DNA from: Geobacillus vulcani PSS1
Lineage (GTDB): Bacteria > Bacillota > Bacilli > Bacillales > Anoxybacillaceae
Direction of reading: 5' to 3'
NCBI RefSeq assembly: GCF_000733845.1
Contig: NZ_JPOI01000001.1
Location: 1-64,000, forward strand
DNA: 64,000 bases
A program made the position numbers and the translations under genes. The notes below the pieces were generated by a model. That model was not told where the DNA came from, did no database searches, and worked only from the letters and a program-made list of their open reading frames with translations. Shown piece by piece: positions 1-9,878 of this stretch (position 1 is its first letter; every line of letters starts with the position of its first letter).

Positions 1-374
1 GTATGAACGCCGCCGCCAAATGGCGAACGAATCGTAATCGGCACATGATAGCGGCCGCCAGTGCGGTAGCGGATGCGGGCCATTTGTCCACAAATCGCAT
101 CCATCGCCTCATAGACGAACCCGAAAAACTGAATTTCCGGCACCGGGCGGAACCCTTGCAAAGCCAAGCCGATCGCCAAACCGCCGATCCCTGATTCAGC
201 AAGCGGCGTATCAAACACGCGCTCTTCGCCAAACTCAGCTTGCAGCCCTTCGGTCACCCGGAATACGCCGCCGTTGACCCCAACGTCTTCGCCAAACACC
301 AGCACGTTCGGATCGTTTTTCATCTCGATGCGCAGCGCATCGGTGATCGCTTGAACCATTGTCATTTGCGCCAT
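1..374 (-). CDS. pdhB: Pyruvate dehydrogenase E1 subunit beta (partial, N-terminal part)
   Basis: E1-beta forms the thiamine-diphosphate E1 heterotetramer of the pyruvate dehydrogenase complex with PdhA and decarboxylates pyruvate to feed acetyl-CoA synthesis. The minus-strand reading frame is open from an ATG at 374 to the window edge and gives about 124 residues. It begins [15 protein letters not shown] and contains the family blocks [19 protein letters not shown] and [18 protein letters not shown]. The C-terminal two thirds lie outside the window. The start is 3 bp after the pdhA stop, so the two are co-translated in the usual pdhABCD order. Unlike its neighbour pdhA, this stretch shows no frameshift. 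Confidence 0.95.
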   Translation of the reverse strand, partial: MAQMTMVQAITDALRIEMKNDPNVLVFGEDVGVNGGVFRVTEGLQAEFGEERVFDTPLAESGIGGLAIGLALQGFRPVPEIQFFGFVYEAMDAICGQMARIRYRTGGRYHVPITIRSPFGGGVH

Positions 375-377
375 GGC

Positions 378-1480
<1,103 letters not shown>

Positions 1481-1565
1481 TTATTCACCTCTGCCTTCAT
1501 TGAAAATTTTAGAAATCAGGATACATTCGCCCATATACTATTAATGTACCCAAAGTGAAAGAGAA

Positions 1566-1592
1566 ATAAAAAACGGCCGCCATTCGGCGCCA
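1566..1592 (-). terminator. Terminator-like hairpin in the pdhA leader
   Basis: Read on the minus strand, GGCGCC, loop GAAT and GGCGGCC are followed by six T. This is an intrinsic-terminator shape about 90 bases upstream of the pdhA start, with one bulged G. It could attenuate transcription entering the pdh operon or end an unseen short transcript. The function is inferred. Confidence 0.5.
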
Positions 1593-1852
1593 ACGCAAGC
1601 AACAAAGGCGCCAACATCTGTTTCACTATTTTTCAAAACCAAATTAGTACAATACGCATTTGCAAATTTAGTTTACACGTTCTTGGGTCAACCGTCAACG
1701 ACTTTGATTTCTCATGTTTTCGCCTTATCTTTGTACAAAATTGGAATTCATAATATTCGTCGGCAAACTGTTATATTACATCCCTCACCATCTGTATGAA
1801 TCCTGTATTATATTTTCACAAAATATAAAACAAACAGTGACTTGACAAGAAA

Positions 1853-1867
1853 GTGGAAGCGTTTTCT
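1853..1867. promoter_or_regulatory. Candidate cre (CcpA) box
   Basis: GTGGAAGCGTTTTCT matches the Bacillus catabolite-responsive consensus WTGNAANCGNWNNCW at every fixed position except the first W. It lies between pdhA and def, just upstream of possible minus-strand promoter elements, so CcpA control of pdhABCD is plausible. Only the motif is seen; binding is inferred. Confidence 0.45.
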
Positions 1868-2000
1868 TTCGTTGATCTGAGTTACTTTCCTTATACCCGA
1901 ATAATATATTTGTGCAGCTGCGTTTTATTTACGATCGATGCTCATTTTGTTAGACTAAACGATAGACAGCGATGCCAAACGTAGGGAGTGAGCGAAGCGA

Positions 2001-2549
2001 ATGATCACGATGAAAGACATCATCAAAGAGGGGCATCCGACATTGCGGAAATCGCCGAACCCGTTCCCCTTCCCCCTTCGGAAGAGGATAAACGCATTTT
2101 GCAAAGCCTTCTTGACTACGTCAAGATGAGCCAAGATCCAGAGCTGGCCGCCAAATACGGCCTTCGGCCCGGCATCGGTCTTGCCGCCCGCAAATCAACG
2201 TCTCGAAGCGGATGATCGCCGTCCATGTCACCGATGAAAATGGAACGCTGTACAGCTACGCCTTGTTCAACCCAAAAATCGTCAGCCATTCGGTGCAACA
2301 TGTTACTTGACGACCGGGGAAGGATGTCTGTCAGTCGACGCGACGTGCCGGGTATGTGCCGCGCTATGCCCGCATCACTGTCACCGGGACGACGATCGAC
2401 GCGAAGAAGTCACACTGCGCTTGAAAGGGTTGCCGGCCATCGTCTTCCAACATGAAATCGATCACTTAAACGGCATTATGTTCTATGACCGCATCAACCC
2501 CGATGACCCGTTTCAAGTGCCGGACGGGGCGATTCCGATCGGGCGCTAA
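2001..2549 (+). CDS. def: Peptide deformylase (frameshifted as sequenced)
   Basis: Removes the formyl group from the N-terminal methionine of new proteins and uses a divalent metal. The start ATG at 2001 gives [17 protein letters not shown]. The three family motifs are all present but in different frames: GIGLAA(P)Q near 2175-2200, EGCLSV with the metal-binding Cys near 2325, and HEIDHLNG near 2450-2475. The protein ends DGAIPIGR at 2549. At least four single-base indels (near 2055, 2190, 2290, 2335-2400) split it; two are a missing C in CCCC and a missing A in CAACAATG. The length and order match an intact Bacillus def of about 180 residues, so error in the sequence is the simplest explanation. 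Confidence 0.88.
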
Positions 2550-2568
2550 AAGCCCCTGTAAATGGGCG

Positions 2569-2601
2569 AGCGGCCCAGCCGAAAAGGCCAAGGCCGCTTT
2601 T
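2569..2601 (+). terminator. Terminator after def
   Basis: The AGCGGCC / GGCCGCT arms enclose a 16-base loop and end in TTTT. It lies between the convergent def and HAD genes. Confidence 0.5.
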
Positions 2602-3378
2602 CATCGGATGAGCTGCAGCTGTTTCAATCCGTACCAAATGCCTTCCTTATCGACCGGCTTCGTAACGAAGTCGGCGACCCTTTTCACTTCCTCATGGGCG
2701 TTGCCCATCGCCACCCCGGTTCCGACGAACGAGAGCATTTCAATGTCATTCAATCCGTCGCCGAACGCGTACACATCCTTCGCATCGATCCCGAGCTTTT
2801 CGATCATTATGCGGATGCCTTCCGCCTTCGAGCCCCCTGCCGGCAACACATCGGTCCGAGACGTCGTGCCAACGGACGAAGCGAAATTCGGGATAGTTGC
2901 GCACATACCGTTCTTCTTCCTCAGCGCGGCAAAACAGAAGCGCTTGGTAAATGTCCTTGTTCTCATAATAAAGAGGGTCGATAGGCGGGTGGGCGAATTT
3001 TAGGCTCGCCATGCTGACGTGGATGTGCGGATGGTCATCGACGCTGGCCCGCATTTCATCGGCGTTCATAAATACGAGAGGATGTCCGTGGCGATGGGCA
3101 TCCTCGGTCAGCGCTCTCACTTTCTCACGCGAAAGCGGCTGTTTGTATAGCACATTCCCTTCAAAAACGACGTACTGACCGTTGAAGCTGACGAACGAAT
3201 CAATGCCAAGCTGTTTGCGCACGTGCTCAAACATAAACGGAGCGCGTCCGGTGGCGATGGCGACATAAACGCCCGACTGCTTCAGGCGGCGAACCGCTTC
3301 GATCGTTGACAGCGGCAGTTGCTTTTGCTCATCAAGCAGCGTGCCGTCGATGTCGAAAAAGACGATTTTTCTGCCCAC
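2601..3378 (-). CDS. Cof-type HAD-superfamily phosphatase, YkrA-like (one frameshift)
   Basis: A haloacid-dehalogenase phosphatase of the Cof/YkrA type, which dephosphorylates small phosphorylated metabolites; the substrate is unknown. Motif I is IVFFDIDGTLLDE near the N-terminus, motif II IATGR follows, and motif IV appears as FGDGLNDIEMLSFVGTGVAMG near the C-terminus. The frame changes near 2860, inside VSRTDVLPAGG, so the protein is split in two as sequenced. GTG at 3378 is preferred because AAGGGG lies 9 bases upstream. The order def-ykrA-rpoY-rnjA is conserved in Bacillus, which supports the ykrA assignment. Expected length about 258 residues. Confidence 0.85.
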
Positions 3379-3518
3379 GTTCACTTTCCCCTTGTTGAAA
3401 AGTTGTTCATTGTTTACCGTACTGAAAAACGCCCGGAATGTCAACCAAGAGGCACGATCTGTTCCATTTTTACCCATGAAAAACAAGCCTCGGCCTACAT
3501 ATCATATATAATAGAACA

Positions 3519-3546
3519 TTTACTTTCGCCGCAAAATGAGTACAAT
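3519..3546 (+). promoter_or_regulatory. Promoter of the small cationic peptide gene
   Basis: TTTACT (3519-3524) and TACAAT (3541-3546) are 16 bases apart and resemble a sigma-A promoter. They lie about 20 bases upstream of the AAGGAG ribosome site for the ORF at 3569. Confidence 0.5.
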
Positions 3547-3568
3547 AAAAGGTAAGGAGTGATGAAAC

Positions 3569-3640
3569 ATGTTGAAAAAGCTGAAAAAAAAGCTGCTTCA
3601 ACAGTGGAAAGACCTGCTCCGGAAAAAATTGATCGCCTGA
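3569..3640 (+). CDS. Putative 23-residue cationic amphipathic peptide
   Basis: A very short ORF, ATG at 3569 to TGA at 3640. It has a consensus Shine-Dalgarno (AAGGAG, 8-9 bases upstream), a sigma-A-like promoter (3519-3546) and an intrinsic terminator 13 bases after the stop, so it is a complete transcription unit. The product starts MLKKLKKKLL and continues QQWKDLLRKKLIA. It has eight Lys, one Arg, one Asp and about half hydrophobic residues spaced as in an amphipathic helix. I do not recognise it. The composition resembles membrane-active peptides such as leaderless bacteriocins, but nothing here shows activity. An earlier ATG at 3562 sits too close to the ribosome site. Confidence 0.55.
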   Translation: MLKKLKKKLLQQWKDLLRKKLIA

Positions 3641-3653
3641 CCGTTACAACAAC

Positions 3654-3680
3654 AGCCCTTCCATTCGAAGGGCTTCTTTC
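3654..3680 (+). terminator. Terminator after the small cationic peptide gene
   Basis: AGCCCTT, loop CCATTCG and AAGGGCT are followed by TCTTTC. The perfect 7-bp stem lies just after the stop at 3640. Confidence 0.65.
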
Positions 3681-3841
3681 CCACTTTAGCGAATAAAGCG
3701 GGCCACATTCGTCAAAGATGATGCATATCGTCGGCACATCTTACGCCTGTTTTTGCTTTTGGCAACAAAACACATGAAAAGAAAGTTACATTCTTATATA
3801 ATAGATAGAGCAACTATTGTACGATAAGGAGAGATTTCACG

Positions 3842-4069
3842 ATGATTTTCAAAGTGTTTTACCAAGAAAACGCAGACGAGGTGCCTGTGAGAGAAAAAAC
3901 GAAAACACTCTACATCGAAGCAGAATCAGAGCGGGATGTACGCCGAAAACTCGAAGATCGTCCGATCAATATTGAGTATATTCAGCCGTTAGAGGGAGCG
4001 CATCTAGAATACGAAAAGAAAAGCCGAACTTTCAAGTATTGGAGATTTCATCATGAAGCTGTTAGCTGA
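3842..4069 (+). CDS. rpoY: RNA polymerase epsilon subunit RpoY (3' frameshift as sequenced)
   Basis: A small auxiliary subunit of RNA polymerase found in Firmicutes, formerly YkzG and always next to rnjA. It starts [18 protein letters not shown] with ribosome site AAGGAGAG. Near 4023 one C appears missing from a CCC run. Restoring it gives the family-like tail [11 protein letters not shown] and a TGA at 4054-4056 that overlaps the rnjA ATG (ATGA coupling). As sequenced, the frame runs past the rnjA start to 4069 and ends in an unrelated tail. Residues 1-60 are normal. Confidence 0.88.
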   Translation: MIFKVFYQENADEVPVREKTKTLYIEAESERDVRRKLEDRPINIEYIQPLEGAHLEYEKKSRTFKYWRFHHEAVS

Positions 4070-5721
4070 CCAGCAAGTTGGCATTTTTGCCCTCGGCGGA
4101 CTGGGTGAAATCGGAAAAAATACATACGGCGTACAATTCCAAGACGAAATCATTGTCATTGACGCAGGCATTAAGTTTCCGGAAGATGAGTTGCTCGGGA
4201 TCGACTATGTCATTCCAGACTACTCCTATTTAGTGAAGCACGCGGACAAAGTGAAAGGACTGTTCATCACCCACGGGCACGAAGACCATATCGGTGGCAT
4301 TCCGTATTTGCTCCGGCAGCTGAACATCCCGATTTACGGCGGCAAATTGGCGCTTGGACTGATTCGCAACAAACTTGAGGAACATGGCTTGTTGCGCCAA
4401 GCAAAGCTCATTGAAATTCGCGAAGACGATGTCATTCGCTTCCAAAAAACGGCCGTTACCTTTTTCCGGACGACACACAGCATTCCGGACAGCTACGGCA
4501 TTGTCGTCAAAACGCCGGTTGGTCAAATCGTCCATACCGGGGATTTTAAATTCGACTTTTACGCCGGTCGGCGAGCCGGCCAATTTGACAAAAATGGCCG
4601 AAATTGGGAAAGAAGGCGTTCTTTGCCTCATGTCGGACAGCACGAACAGCGAGATTCCACATTTTACGATGTCGGAGCGGCGCGTCGGCGAAAGTATTCA
4701 CGACATTTTCCGCAAGGTGGAAGGGCGCATCATTTTCGCCACATTTGCATCAAACATCCACCGTCTTCAACAGGTGACAGAAGCAGCCGTCGCCAACAAC
4801 CGAAAAATCGCTGTCTTCGGCCGCAGCATGGAAGCGGCGATTGAAATCGGACAAGACCTCGGCTATATCAAATGCCCGAAAGGCACGTTCGTCGACGCGA
4901 ACGAAATCAACCGCCTGCCGGCCAACCGGGTGACGATTTTATGCACCGGCAGCCAAGGGGAGCCGATGGCCGCCTTGTCGCGCATTGCCAACGGCACGCA
5001 CCGGCAAATTCAAATCATCCCGGGCGACACGGTCGTCTTTTCCTCATCGCCGATCCCGGGCAACACGGTGAGCGTCAACCGGACGATCAACATGCTGTAC
5101 CGAGCCGGCGCAGAGGTGATTCATGGCCCGCTCAACGACATCCATACGTCCGGCCACGGCGGGCAGGAAGAACAAAAATTGATGATCCGGCTGATGAAGC
5201 CGAAATATTTCATGCCGATCCACGGCGAATACCGGATGCAAAAAATGCATGCCAAGCTCGCCATTGACTGCGGCGTGCCGGAGGAAAACTGCTTTATCAT
5301 GGACAACGGCGAAGTGCTTGGCATCAGCGACAAAGAAGCGCGCATCGTCGGCAAGATCCCGTCCGGCTCCGTCTACATCGACGGCAGCGGCGTCGGCGAC
5401 ATCGGCAACATCGTCCTGCGCGACCGCCGCATTTTATCCGAAGAAGGGCTCGTGATTGTCGTCGTCAGCATCAACATGAAAGAGTTCAAAATCGCCGCCG
5501 GCCCGGATATCATCTCTCGCGGCTTCGTCTATATGCGCGAGTCAGGTGATTTGATCAGCGAAGCGCAGGTGTTGATCACGAAACATCTCGAAAAAGTGCT
5601 GGAACGAAAAACGAACCAATGGGCGGAAATCAAAAACGAAATTACGGAAACGCTCGCTCCGTTCTTGTACGAGCGGACAAAACGGCGGCCAATGATTTTG
5701 CCGATCATCATGGAAATCTAA
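4053..5721 (+). CDS. rnjA: Ribonuclease J1 (one frameshift as sequenced)
   Basis: A metallo-beta-lactamase/beta-CASP ribonuclease with endonuclease and 5'-3' exonuclease activity, central to mRNA turnover and rRNA maturation. The N-terminal [13 protein letters not shown] and the zinc motif [15 protein letters not shown] are in the first frame. After KFDF, near 4558, one extra T in a T run shifts the frame. The rest ([19 protein letters not shown], the beta-CASP region, MPIHGEYR, and a C-terminus ending PIIMEI at 5721) is in the second frame. Corrected length is about 555 residues, as in the family. Translation is coupled to rpoY by ATGA overlap. Confidence 0.92.
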
Positions 5722-5725
5722 AGAA

Positions 5726-5757
5726 AAAGGGCGTCCTTGCAAAAGGATGCCCTTTTT
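5726..5757. terminator. Bidirectional terminator between rnjA and ktrC
   Basis: AAGGGCGTCCTT and AAGGATGCCCTT pair around GCAA, with an A run before and a T run after, so it serves both convergent genes. Confidence 0.8.
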
Positions 5758-5791
5758 CCGTCATCATCATGCACAAGCCTCCTGCCAACTG

Positions 5792-6454
5792 TCAACCAAC
5801 GACTTCTTCCTCGAATCGGTCAATGTCGCTGTCAGCGCCGATGACGACCAACACGTCGCCTTTGCGGATGATTTCCGAGGCGAGCGGCGAAACGATGACG
5901 CTTGCCCCGCGCTTAATGGCGACGATGTTGATGCCGTAGCGGGCGCGGATGTCAAGCTCCAAAAGCGAATGGCCGTCCAACCGCTCGCTTGCCACGATTT
6001 CGACAATGCTGTATTTGTCCGACAGCTCCAGATAATCTAAGACGTTATTGGAAATCAAATTGTGGGCGATCCGCTCGCCCATGTCCCGCTCTGGATGCAC
6101 GATTTGATCAGCACCGATTTTTTTCAGCACTTTCTCATGGTAATCGTTCGTCGCCTTGACCGTAATATGGTGGACGCCGAGCTCTTTTAAAATCAGCGTC
6201 GTCAAAATGCTCGCCTGGATGTTGTCGCCGATCGCGACAATGACATGATCGAAGTTGCGGATGCCTAAGCTTTTCAACACGTTTTCATCGGTCGTGTCGC
6301 CGACGACGGCGTGCGAAGCGATCGAGGCAAATTCGTTTACCCGGTCTTCATCAATATCGATAGCCAATACTTCCATCCCTTGTTCGCTCAGCGTCCGGCA
6401 GATGCTGCCGCCAAAACGCCCGAGGCCGATGACAGCAAACTGTTTCTTTTTCAT
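5792..6454 (-). CDS. ktrC: Potassium channel regulatory subunit KtrC/KtrA (RCK protein)
   Basis: A cytosolic gating ring of a Ktr potassium uptake system. It binds nucleotide at the RCK_N domain and, in this family, c-di-AMP at RCK_C. The Rossmann motif FAVIGLGRFGGSICR is at residues 5-20, the acidic end of beta-2 is ...LAIDIDEDR, and an RCK_C domain fills residues 135-215. ATG at 6454 has GGAGGAG 7 bases upstream; a longer frame to 6478 lacks a ribosome site. About 220 residues, the usual size. The position next to rnjA matches B. subtilis ktrC (ykqB). The membrane subunit is not in the window. Confidence 0.88.
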   Translation of the reverse strand: MKKKQFAVIGLGRFGGSICRTLSEQGMEVLAIDIDEDRVNEFASIASHAVVGDTTDENVLKSLGIRNFDHVIVAIGDNIQASILTTLILKELGVHHITVKATNDYHEKVLKKIGADQIVHPERDMGERIAHNLISNNVLDYLELSDKYSIVEIVASERLDGHSLLELDIRARYGINIVAIKRGASVIVSPLASEIIRKGDVLVVIGADSDIDRFEEEVVG

Positions 6455-6503
6455 TGCCACTCCTCCATCGTTGATCAAGCATGGTCCTTCCCCTTATTTT
6501 AGC

Positions 6504-6541
6504 AAAAAAGAAAAAGGAACGAAAACAGTCTTCGTTCCCTT
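6504..6541 (-). terminator. Terminator hairpin upstream of ktrC
   Basis: Minus strand: GGAACGAA and TTCGTTCC arms are followed by TTTTTC and a second T run. It lies between ykuS and ktrC, in tandem with the hairpin at 6581-6608. Confidence 0.6.
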
Positions 6542-6580
6542 TCCGCCATTCCTTTACGCTATGCGATTTCACCATTTCGC

Positions 6581-6608
6581 CAAAAACGGGCTGCCAGCGC
6601 ACAGCCCG
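6581..6608 (-). terminator. Terminator after ykuS
   Basis: Minus strand: CGGGCTG and CAGCCCG arms are followed by TTTTT, 13 bases after the ykuS stop. Confidence 0.7.
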
Positions 6609-6620
6609 AACGTTCGATCA

Positions 6621-6863
6621 TTAGCGAAGTTTTTCTTCGACTTTTTGGCAAATCTCGTCCGCGGTGAGCCCACTCGCTTCAATGACCGGACCGGACGTTA
6701 CGATGTTGTGAATGCCGGCGATATTGGCGTCCAGGCCGGTAATGACGCAGCAGTCGCAACCTCTTGCGTCTTGCTCCCCACGGAGCGGTACAACGTCATG
6801 CCCTCTTTCTCTCAACGCCTCTTGCACATCAGTCAGCGATGGCTCAACACCAATTTTCGCCAT
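6621..6863 (-). CDS. ykuS: UPF0180 family protein YkuS
   Basis: An 80-residue conserved Bacillaceae protein of unknown function (UPF0180). It starts [19 protein letters not shown] at 6863, behind AGGAGGT with 8-base spacing. The central [18 protein letters not shown] is typical of the family and contains a Cys-rich stretch. It is followed by its own terminator and lies 47 bp after dapL, as in B. subtilis where ykuS follows ykuR (dapL). No catalytic motif is recognisable. Confidence 0.85.
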   Translation of the reverse strand: MAKIGVEPSLTDVQEALRERGHDVVPLRGEQDARGCDCCVITGLDANIAGIHNIVTSGPVIEASGLTADEICQKVEEKLR

Positions 6864-6910
6864 CCCACTCCACCTCCTCACACATATAATGTGCCTTGTC
6901 AGAGGTGGAA

Positions 6911-8047
6911 CTATACTTCCGAATTCCCCTTCCAGGAAAAATAGTCGATCAAAAAAGCAATGGCGCGGTCGATCGCTTCCTCGTTCGGAGCCAGTTTTGC
7001 ATGGTGCAGCCCGTATGGCGAATCAACGCCAAGCCAAAACATAAAACCCGGAATGTCCGCCAACATGTAGCCGAAATCTTCACCGGTCATCGCCTCTTTG
7101 CAACCGATGACATTCACGCCGCCGTGCGCCTCAGCAAACTTCATAAATTCCGCTGTCAGCTCCGGATCGTTGTACACTTGATGGTACATAGCCCCGTAAT
7201 CAATGGTGGCTTCACATTCGTACGCGACTTCAATGCCATGCACCATCGCTTCAATCCGCCGCTTCACCTTCTGCATCACCGCAGCCGACAGCGTCCGAAT
7301 CGTCCCCTCGAGCCGAGCGCGCTCGGCGATGACGTTTTGCACCGTCCCGCCGATAATTTTTCCGATCGTAATGACCGCGCTGTCAAGCGGGTCGACGTTG
7401 CGGGCGACAATCGACTGCAGCTGCGTCACCAATGCACAAGCGGCGACGACCATGTCATTCGCCAAATGCGGAAACGCCGCGTGGCCGCCTTTTCCCTCCA
7501 AGTCGATAAACAGCTCCGACGTATTGGCAAACAGCAGCCCTTCTTTCGTTGCGATCGTGCCGACCGGATATTCCGGGGCAATATGCAGGGCGACGATCAT
7601 ATCCGGCTTCCATTCCTGCATGATGTCGCTTTCGACCATCGGCTTTGCCCCGCCCGGCCCTTCCTCAGCCGGCTGGAAAATAAACAGCAAGTCATCTTGC
7701 AGCGGATGATGAGCAAAATGGGTGAGCACGCCAAGGGCGATGCTCATATGGACATCGTGGCCGCACGCATGCATGCAGCCTTCATGCTTCGACCGATACG
7801 GCAAGCCCGTCTCCTCGCGAATCGGCAGCCCATCCATATCGGCGCGGTAGCCGATCGTTTTGCGCGGTGATGTTCCGTTGACTTTGACAAAAATCCCGGT
7901 TTTCCACGTCCGGACTTGAAGCCGCTCTTGCGGCAACGATTGGATATAGCGAAGCAAATAGTGCTGCGTCTTAAACTCTTGAAACCCAAGCTCCGGGATT
8001 TGATGCAAGTCGCGGCGAATGGCGACAAATGGGCTGATCGCTTCCAT
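6911..8047 (-). CDS. dapL: N-acetyldiaminopimelate deacetylase
   Basis: An M20-family metallohydrolase (EC 3.5.1.47) that removes the acetyl group from N-acetyl-LL-diaminopimelate, the last acyl step of the acetylated lysine/peptidoglycan pathway in bacilli. Metal-binding motifs [24 protein letters not shown] and QPAEEGPGG are in the first half, and the dimerisation domain follows [13 protein letters not shown] at 8047 has GGAGGAG upstream; 378 residues is the normal length. It lies downstream of dapH with a hairpin between. PatA, the preceding enzyme, is encoded at 22673-23830. In B. subtilis this is ykuR. Aminoacylase-type amidohydrolases are the alternative, but the context favours DapL. 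Confidence 0.9.
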   Translation of the reverse strand: MEAISPFVAIRRDLHQIPELGFQEFKTQHYLLRYIQSLPQERLQVRTWKTGIFVKVNGTSPRKTIGYRADMDGLPIREETGLPYRSKHEGCMHACGHDVHMSIALGVLTHFAHHPLQDDLLFIFQPAEEGPGGAKPMVESDIMQEWKPDMIVALHIAPEYPVGTIATKEGLLFANTSELFIDLEGKGGHAAFPHLANDMVVAACALVTQLQSIVARNVDPLDSAVITIGKIIGGTVQNVIAERARLEGTIRTLSAAVMQKVKRRIEAMVHGIEVAYECEATIDYGAMYHQVYNDPELTAEFMKFAEAHGGVNVIGCKEAMTGEDFGYMLADIPGFMFWLGVDSPYGLHHAKLAPNEEAIDRAIAFLIDYFSWKGNSEV

Positions 8048-8062
8048 CTTCTCTCCTCCATG

Positions 8063-8094
8063 GGCAAAAAAGCTGTCCTCGTAAAGGGACAGCC
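8063..8094 (-). terminator. Hairpin with T run between dapH and dapL
   Basis: Minus strand: GGCTGTCC and GGACAGC arms with loop CTTTACGA are followed by TTTTTT. It sits between two genes of one pathway, so dapL may depend on read-through or a separate promoter. Confidence 0.7.
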
Positions 8095-8104
8095 TTTCGT
8101 GTGA

Positions 8105-8815
8105 TTATAATTGGCGAAGCTCCTGTTTGATCTCCGTTTTCGCCCGCGTTTGCTCGTCGATTTGCTTAATGACGCGCGCCGGCACGCCGGCGACCACCGT
8201 ATACGGCGGCACGTCTTCGACGACGACCGCGCCCGCAGCGACGACCGCCCCTTTGCCGACGGTGACGCCTTCTAAAATGACGGCGTTCGCCCCGACAAGC
8301 ACATCATCTTCAATGACAACCGGCTTGGCCGATGGCGGCTCGATCACGCCGGCCAGCACGGCACCGGCGCCGATATGGCAGTTTTTCCCGACCGTCGCCC
8401 GGCCGCCGAGCACGGCGTTCATGTCGATCATCGTTCCTTCGCCGACGACGGCGCCGATGTTGATCACCGCTCCCATCATAATGACGGCGTTGTCGCCGAT
8501 TTCGACATGATCACGGATGATCGCGCCCGGCTCGATGCGCGCCTTGATGCCTTTCAAATCCAAGAGCGGAATGGCCGAGTTGCGGCGGTCGTTCTCGACA
8601 ACATAGTCCTCGATTTTGTCTTGATTCGCCTCGATGGCGGCTTGAATGTCTTGCCACTCGCCAAACACGATGCCGACGTTGCCGGTCATAAACGTTTTCG
8701 CGCTTGGGCCGAAATCGATGCCATCAAGATCCCCTTTTATGTATACTTTCACAGGCGTTGATTTTTTGCTGTTTTGAATAAACGAAATGATTTCATTGGC
8801 GTCCATCATCTTCAT
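8105..8815 (-). CDS. dapH: 2,3,4,5-tetrahydropyridine-2,6-dicarboxylate N-acetyltransferase
   Basis: Acetylates tetrahydrodipicolinate with acetyl-CoA (EC 2.3.1.89), the entry step of the acetyl branch to meso-diaminopimelate. Residues 1-75 form the DapH N-terminal domain. From about residue 90 the left-handed beta-helix hexapeptide repeats are clear ([41 protein letters not shown]), followed by the C-terminal [12 protein letters not shown] at 8815 is chosen because AGGAGG lies 9 bases upstream and it gives 236 residues, the standard length. Upstream in-frame codons lack such a site. Confidence 0.93.
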   Translation of the reverse strand: MKMMDANEIISFIQNSKKSTPVKVYIKGDLDGIDFGPSAKTFMTGNVGIVFGEWQDIQAAIEANQDKIEDYVVENDRRNSAIPLLDLKGIKARIEPGAIIRDHVEIGDNAVIMMGAVINIGAVVGEGTMIDMNAVLGGRATVGKNCHIGAGAVLAGVIEPPSAKPVVIEDDVLVGANAVILEGVTVGKGAVVAAGAVVVEDVPPYTVVAGVPARVIKQIDEQTRAKTEIKQELRQL

Positions 8816-8888
8816 GGGCGACATCCTCCTTTGCATCTGTATTCTTTTTTACTTTAGCAAAACAGAGATCATCGTGACAAGCATAAAT

Positions 8889-9770
8889 TCATGGGACAAA
8901 ATGTTGCAGCACCTTCTCGAAGGCTTGTACTTGCGGAAGCTGCCATGCCGCTTCCGAGCTGATCAGCCATGTATCTCTCGTCATTGGCTCACCATGCTTA
9001 TTTTTTAACGGTATCATATGAACAAGATGTTGTTCCCGGTCATCTAAAGCGATTTCCGGTAAAATCGCATAACCAACGCCATGATAAGCAAGCTGTTTGC
9101 ATGTTTCAATTTGGTCGACCATCACCGTGCGCGCGGGCAAGGCTTGAAATTGCTCATGCCACCATTGTTGAATATGCAGCGAATAGGTGGAATCGCTTTT
9201 AAATTGAATAAACGGGCGTTCGGTATGGCGCAACTGCTCCAAAGAGTGAATTTCCTGGTCTACTAAATAGAGCTGATCGGTAAATAGCCGCGTCGCGATC
9301 CCGCTCCAGTTGGGCTCTCCGCGAACAATCCCAAGCTGAAACCGATTTTCATACATGTGGCTTAGGACTTCACTTGTCCATCCTGTCGTCAACGAAACGT
9401 TGACATCCGGATATAACTTGATGAATGTTTTTAAAACGGGGGGCAGCCAATGCTGGGCAACAATGGAAGTGACCGCTATCGTTAACGTCCCGCTGATTTG
9501 TCCGACCCGTTGTTTGATCTCTTCTTTTACTCGATTCGTTTTCTGCACGATCTCTTTCGCCAGTTGGACAATTTTTTCCCCCTCTGGCGTTAACAGCAAC
9601 CCTCGCGGAGACCGGATAAATATTTTCGCATTCCAGCTCGCTTCGATCGCCTGCAGCCGTTGAGACAACGCCGACTGCGTCACATACAGCCGAGCTGCCG
9701 CTTTTCTCATATTTAATTCTTCCGCCAAAACGGCGAGGACTTCATACTCTGAAGTATTCAAAACGACCAT
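8889..9770 (-). CDS. ccpC: LysR-family regulator CcpC
   Basis: In B. subtilis CcpC represses citZ and citB in response to citrate. The 293-residue protein has an N-terminal winged HTH (VLAEELNMRKAAARLYVTQS, residues 13-32) and a LysR effector domain. It shares the CcpC-specific stretches QHWLPPVLKTF, RPFIQFKSDSTYS and VDQIETCKQLAYHG. It lies beside dapH and near darB as in B. subtilis (ykuM beside the ykuL/ykuQ region). The flavodoxin genes found there are absent, and a TauE-type exporter is divergent instead. Confidence 0.85.
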   Translation of the reverse strand: MVVLNTSEYEVLAVLAEELNMRKAAARLYVTQSALSQRLQAIEASWNAKIFIRSPRGLLLTPEGEKIVQLAKEIVQKTNRVKEEIKQRVGQISGTLTIAVTSIVAQHWLPPVLKTFIKLYPDVNVSLTTGWTSEVLSHMYENRFQLGIVRGEPNWSGIATRLFTDQLYLVDQEIHSLEQLRHTERPFIQFKSDSTYSLHIQQWWHEQFQALPARTVMVDQIETCKQLAYHGVGYAILPEIALDDREQHLVHMIPLKNKHGEPMTRDTWLISSEAAWQLPQVQAFEKVLQHFVP

Positions 9771-9878
9771 CCTTTTGATAAGCTTTTCTTATCATTTTCG
9801 TCCATTTTTTTAATATTTCCTTATTATTATAACATAAATAAAATAGTTGTAGAACGCTTGTCGAAAGGAGATCTCTAC
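9771..9878. promoter_or_regulatory. Divergent control region of ccpC and the TauE-type exporter
   Basis: A 108-bp AT-rich region between divergent start codons. It carries short inverted motifs near 9776-9795 (ATAAG...CTTAT type). LysR regulators commonly bind such divergent regions, so CcpC may control itself and the exporter. No boxes were resolved with certainty. Confidence 0.4.
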
